NCBI GenBank assembly: GCA_037102815.1 | Contig: BTPP01000002.1 | Span: 1,178,001 to 1,242,000 of the forward strand | Reading direction: 5' to 3' | Length of the DNA: 64,000 nt | Origin: Neurospora intermedia | Lineage: Eukaryota; Ascomycota; Sordariomycetes; Sordariales; Sordariaceae | Shown: piece after piece, positions 60,300-64,000 of the stretch | Position numbering within the stretch: position 1 is the stretch's first letter | Layout: every line of letters begins with the position of its first letter | Notes under the pieces: model-generated | The model's database searches: none | Told to the model about the DNA's origin: nothing | Seen by the model: the letters and a program-made list of their open reading frames with translations, nothing else | Translations under genes and position numbers: made by a program

Positions 60300-60458
60300 C
60301 CAAATATAATTTACTATATCGGATTAATTTACTATAGCTGTCCATTTACTATATAGAGCTATAGACGATTTATAGACTACAAGTTCATTTAACATCGTTG
60401 CGAGTGAAACTTACAGTCTGAAGACTGTAAGTGGATAGTAAGCTGCAAGGGGGGACCC
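60300..60458 (-). repeat. Right terminal inverted repeat and subterminal motifs
   Basis: AATTTACTAT motifs recur at 60306-60355. The inverted repeat itself is at 60409-60458, pairing with 31421-31471. Inside it, ACTTACAGTCT and AGACTGTAAGT form a local palindrome. Confidence 0.6.
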
Positions 60459-60472
60459 GCAGGTAAGAAATA

Positions 60473-61119
60473 TTTATAGTCGGTAAGTAGGTCGTCTCCC
60501 TCTAAACGAATATATATATAATTAATAAAGTTATTAATAATACGAATAAAGGTATTTAAATTATAATTGAACCTATTTTAATTATTTAATACTATAATAA
60601 TAACTACCGCCTAAATAACGTTATAAGTATTATAGAAATTAATAAGGATATCCAATATATATATTTTGTAAGTAAGGTTATAAATAGCGTTCTAAATACC
60701 GTTAATTAGAAATATAAAAGTTAAATAGCGGAAAAGAAGAATAGAGAGAAAAAAACCTACTAATAAACGAAATAAAATAAATCTTTCTAGTAACGACCTT
60801 TTTAAAAGCGTTAGGGGAGCCGGGCTTATTATTAGAGCGTAGGATAGAAGCGAAATCTAAAGTATAATAAAGGTAAGGAATTTTACGAATAATACTAATT
60901 AAATTAGTATAAGGATTAAAGAGGAAGGAGAGGAAATTGTACCGGTTCTAAAGGGGACGACTATTAAAAAAATTATAAAGAATACGAATAAAGAATATAA
61001 GCTCTAAAAGTACAACCGTAGGGGATGTAGGGCCTAGGGACGGACTAGGGGAAGGACTTTCTATATTGGAAATTAAATTAATAGGGTTAGGATAATAATA
61101 GCCGGAGGAAATTATTTTA
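60473..61119 (+). mobile_element. LINE A, third piece (3' untranslated tail)
   Basis: Matches 28672-29318 of copy B along its full length. It starts where the 29-kb element ends and stops at the border of MULE-2, leaving about 548 bp of the expected tail missing. Confidence 0.8.
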
Positions 61120-61125
61120 GAGACT

Positions 61126-61210
61126 CCCTCGGCGTGCAGTGTCATTTCCCTCCGTGTGCAGTCACTGCACAAATAGGGGTCTATATAATAGTATCCCTCC
61201 GCGTGCAGTG
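61126..61210 (+). repeat. Subterminal repeats of MULE-2
   Basis: CCCTCGGCGTGCAGTG (61126-61141), CCCTCCGTGTGCAGTC (61148-61163) and CCCTCCGCGTGCAGTG (61195-61210). Such repeats at transposon ends are often transposase binding sites. Confidence 0.7.
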
Positions 61211-61400
61211 TAACTGGTAGTATGTAAAAAATGGTGCTTTATCTGGTGATGGGTAGAATGAAGTATAAAGTATGGTGGTTTACATGTATCTGGTGATGGG
61301 TTACTGGCGTTGGGGGTATTGAATTAGAGTAGTAAAGGTAGCTAGCTATACTAAGGTAGGTAACTTCTCCTTCTTAATGAGTCTTAATTGCATTAATCCT

Positions 61401-63990
61401 TTACTCTTCCTGCTTCTTCCTCGAGGGTTTAATAGTCCTACCGCTCCTTGTTATAGCTAGAGGTGCTGAGGAACGTACTATAGTACGTTTCTTGCGGGGA
61501 GGTTGTTCTTTAGAGCTTGAGAGAGCAAGGGGGTCGCTTGAGGGTGCTGTAATTCGAAGGTTAAGATCAGAAGCAAAAGGATCTGATGATGAAGGTGATC
61601 CTGGCAGTACCTTAATGGTAGAGCCTACGGGCGAAGCTGGGGAATTTTTAGTACCCGTATTGACCTTATTAATTGTCTCAAATCGAGACTGCTGCCGACG
61701 GAGTGATGGCTTTAGTGTCTGGCTGCTCTTCCTCCCTTTCTTTACCCCCCTCCTTCTCCCTTTCTCCCTACCCTTCTCTTTCCTGGTCTTAGGGATTCGC
61801 TGGTCTTGCGGTAACTCTACCATACTATTCTTTGGCCGTCCCCTCGTTCTATTAGTAATTTTGGGATCCTTGATACGGGAATAAGGATTACGTTCACTCT
61901 GATGGGAAGGTTAGTAGTTGAAGAAAGTAAATATGAGAGGACAATACGTACTAGTGGAGTTCGGATATGATGGCGATGGTGAATATCCCAGCGGTTAAGC
62001 TGGGATTTAATTATGAGCTTTGTTAATATCTTGTGGTAATAGGGTATACTATACTGCTTTTGAATAGTATAGTTACACTCTCCTAGATCTCGTACTGGTC
62101 TTTGCCCTGATTTTGAAGGGATCCTAGACTGGGTAATGCGTAGTTGACGGCGGATAAGATTAAGACTACGATATGTAATTTGTTGGGGTAAGTCTCCTAA
62201 TACCTCTATCTTTGGCCTAGTGAATTTACTCTGTATTTTAATATTTTGATTAGCAATCTCTTTGATGTATTGGTTACGCTCCCTCTCCGCTATAGCGTGG
62301 ATAGATTTGAAGAGAGTGAATAAATTACTTTTACTACTGATTAAATACCCTTTGATACGGTAGTTAGTAGATTCGTTGGGGGATGTAACTATTAACCCGA
62401 AATTGCGATATTGGGATGTATAGCAGCGAGTCTATTGATGACGGTAGGGTATATACGTCTCTTGTAAGTATAGTAATATTTTCTGCTGATTAGTAAAGTC
62501 GTTGATTAATTGCTTCTATTGCTGTATAAATATCGCTTTATTAGGTGTAAAGACGATAGTCTTCCAGAGTTCAATAAGGCTACGATAAGTGTGTTCACTA
62601 GCCTTTGAGTTCTGTGAGGGACTTTGGCTATAACTCTGACTTCTAGCCGCCTCTAAGATTGCTTTATCGGCTTGACTAAGACGAATCGGCTCTCGCTCTT
62701 TGTGTTTATCCTCGCTTGAGCTCCCCTCCCTAGTAGCCCGCTTCTACTTCTTCTTTGCCTGTAAAAGAACGTTGCGGTTGATATGGAAGATATATATTTG
62801 TTGTTGTGCTTTTGGGAATACCGTCGATATAGCTGTCTTCATTTGGTTATTAAAGTCTGTAATGATAACCTCTGGTTTCGATGCCTTGGCTTTGATACGT
62901 AGCTTCTCAAATGCGCCTATTAACTACGTAAAGCTATCGACCCTCTTATTATTAATAAGACTAAAAGCAGTAGAGTAGATGGAGTTGGTATTAGTTATAC
63001 TAGTAACGATCGTTAATGGAAAACTATAACGGTTCGTTTTATATGTATTATTAATACCTAGGTATTCGGGAAACTTCTGCTACTGGTAGAGGCTATATTT
63101 AAAAGACTATGCAATATACAATAGATGGTTTGGGTTATTACTGGCCTACTTAATAATATAAGGAACCTTCAGATTATTAAAGAGTTTGATGAGTGTTGTT
63201 GTATCTTTATAGTCTTGCCGCTGCTTCCTTTTTAGAAGTTGGCGCTAATTTTCAATGTCTTTGAGTGTATATGCGCTTCCCTTGAACTCCCGTTTAATGA
63301 TAGAAAGAATATCCCTTGGCCGTATACCCGGTTGATAAGACAAAGTAGCAACCCTCCTGAATACCTTGTTGGTTCTTTTGCGGTGTTGAGGGTGGGCAGA
63401 GCTATGAATTGATGGCAAGTGGTTGTGTGTATGATGAGCTGGGTCGGTAGAGGGACGATAAATCCACTTCCAGTTATTTTGCTCAAGAGCGATTGTAGTA
63501 CCAGCCTATTGACAGTCACACTTTCTAGTCCTCGTCTTCCTGAGCTTGGCGGTAGAAGGTCTGGGTTTGCTATGGCGGTTATAGAGTAAACGGTAATACG
63601 TTGGTTTGCTCTGCCGATAATTTGCTGCTTGGCTACGTACGAAGGCCATGCCATGGTTCCGCCCCCAATTATTTAGTGCTTCTTGCACTTCCTGTGTAGA
63701 AGTAAGCGGGTGTGGTGTGATATCTTCCGTTGTTGGGTTGGGTATATCGTCGTATGAAGACTCAGAGTCAGAGTTGGTAGAACTCTCCTCATTATGAGAC
63801 TCTAAATTATCGTTTGGCGGTTGGGTAGAGGGAGGCGCAGAAGCGGTAACGGGGGCGGGAGAGGTAGGAGTAAGCTCGTCTGAGTTGTTTGACTCAGAAT
63901 AGTGGGAACTAGAATCGCTAGTAATTTCGATAGCCGATATGCTGCAGAAGCGACTGTTAGTATACGTAGATAGTATGCATTGCGACGAGT
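61401..63990 (-). pseudogene. MULE-2 transposase, FAR1 DNA-binding type
   Basis: From the N-terminus on the minus strand: an acidic Ser-rich leader (about 63950-63720), then a FAR1-like zinc domain (NNWGRNHGMAFVRSQAANYR at about 63680-63620, RKCDC near 63520, HNHLP near 63425). The MULE catalytic core reads INNTYKTNRYSFPL near 63050 (first Asp now Asn) and VIITDFNNQMK near 62860 (second Asp kept). The C-terminal tail has an AT-hook-like RTRGRPKN near 61840 and a basic Lys/Arg-rich end, stopping at 61401. About eight in-frame stops, mostly at Trp/Gln codons, inactivate it, yet long open stretches remain. The true start may lie beyond the right edge. Confidence 0.8.
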
Positions 63991-64000
63991 ATACTGACGT

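Larger units (their letters stand above)
31413..60472. mobile_element. Large TIR DNA transposon (29 kb with later insertions)
   Basis: This unit interrupts LINE A exactly, and its ends are imperfect inverted repeats of about 50 bp (31421-31471 and 60409-60458; core CTTACCATCACATTACCATC against CTTACTATCCACTTACAGTC). Subterminal TTTACTAT/TTTACCGT motifs recur near both ends. Without the Helitron block the element is about 11.7 kb. It carries a tnp2-like transposase relic, Tyr-rich and Pro/Gln-rich protein relics and a possible helicase. Subterminal repeats plus that transposase suggest a CACTA-like element, but the termini do not read CACTA and no clear target duplication is visible. Confidence 0.6.
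61120..64000 (-). mobile_element. MULE-2 (FAR1-type Mutator-like element), partial
   Basis: The left end starts GAGACTCCCTCGGCGTGCAG, similar in style to MULE-1 (both begin GAG and are rich in CCCTC). It carries three subterminal copies of CCCTCCGCGTGCAGTG. The transposase is on the minus strand. The other end lies beyond the window. RIP damage is mild compared with the neighbours. Confidence 0.75.

Noticed and set aside
31413-60472. Starship-type giant element
   Set aside because: Large size and cargo prompted the idea, but no DUF3435 tyrosine recombinase could be read near either end, and the ends are inverted repeats with a tnp2-like relic.

Overview
The window looks like a filamentous ascomycete (Pezizomycotina) chromosome. 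The clearest gene has three short spliceosomal introns (67, 113 and 62 bp). A block of TTAGGG-type telomere repeats is present. From about 6.4 kb to 61 kb the DNA carries a strong repeat-induced point mutation (RIP) signature: CpA and TpG are nearly absent, TpA is very abundant, CpG is kept, and transposon reading frames are broken mainly where Gln and Trp codons have become TAG, TAA or TGA. Species cannot be named from the sequence alone.

Region 1 (1-6.4 kb) is ordinary-composition DNA. It holds an interstitial telomere-like insertion flanked by direct repeats (1049-1271), a possible 56-residue small secreted protein (1565-1735), a frameshifted relic of a larger secreted-type protein (about 2012-2830), and one intact gene: a four-exon, 527-residue MFS hexose transporter (4175-6000) with a TATA box, CCAAT box, CreA-like sites and a possible 11-codon uORF upstream.

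Region 2 (6.4-61.1 kb) is a graveyard of nested transposons, most of whose boundaries can be read directly. A Tad1-like LINE (A) starts at 8937 and is split into three pieces (8937-13131, 29881-31412, 60473-61119). Its first interruption is a second copy of the same LINE (B, 13132-29866; 14-bp target duplication). B contains a Ty3/gypsy element on the minus strand (15211-25001; 202-bp LTRs, target duplication CTATC), which contains a MULE DNA transposon (15579-18623; inverted repeats, target duplication TTATATTA). The second interruption of A is a 29-kb unit with imperfect terminal inverted repeats (31413-60472). It carries relics of a tnp2-like transposase, a Tyr-rich repeat protein, a Pro/Gln-rich protein and a possible helicase. 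A Helitron (about 36702-54106) lies inside it, and a second Ty3/gypsy chromovirus-type retrotransposon (44401-53026; 271-bp LTRs, target duplication CCCTC) lies inside the Helitron.

Region 3 (61.1-64 kb) is the 3' part of a much less mutated FAR1-type MULE on the minus strand. It truncates or interrupts LINE A and runs off the window.

No host gene was recognised between 6.0 and 61.1 kb. No CRISPR array, rRNA or convincing intact tRNA gene was seen. The value of the region is the layered insertion record, the RIP pattern, and the composite 29-kb TIR element, whose non-transposase passengers I do not recognise.
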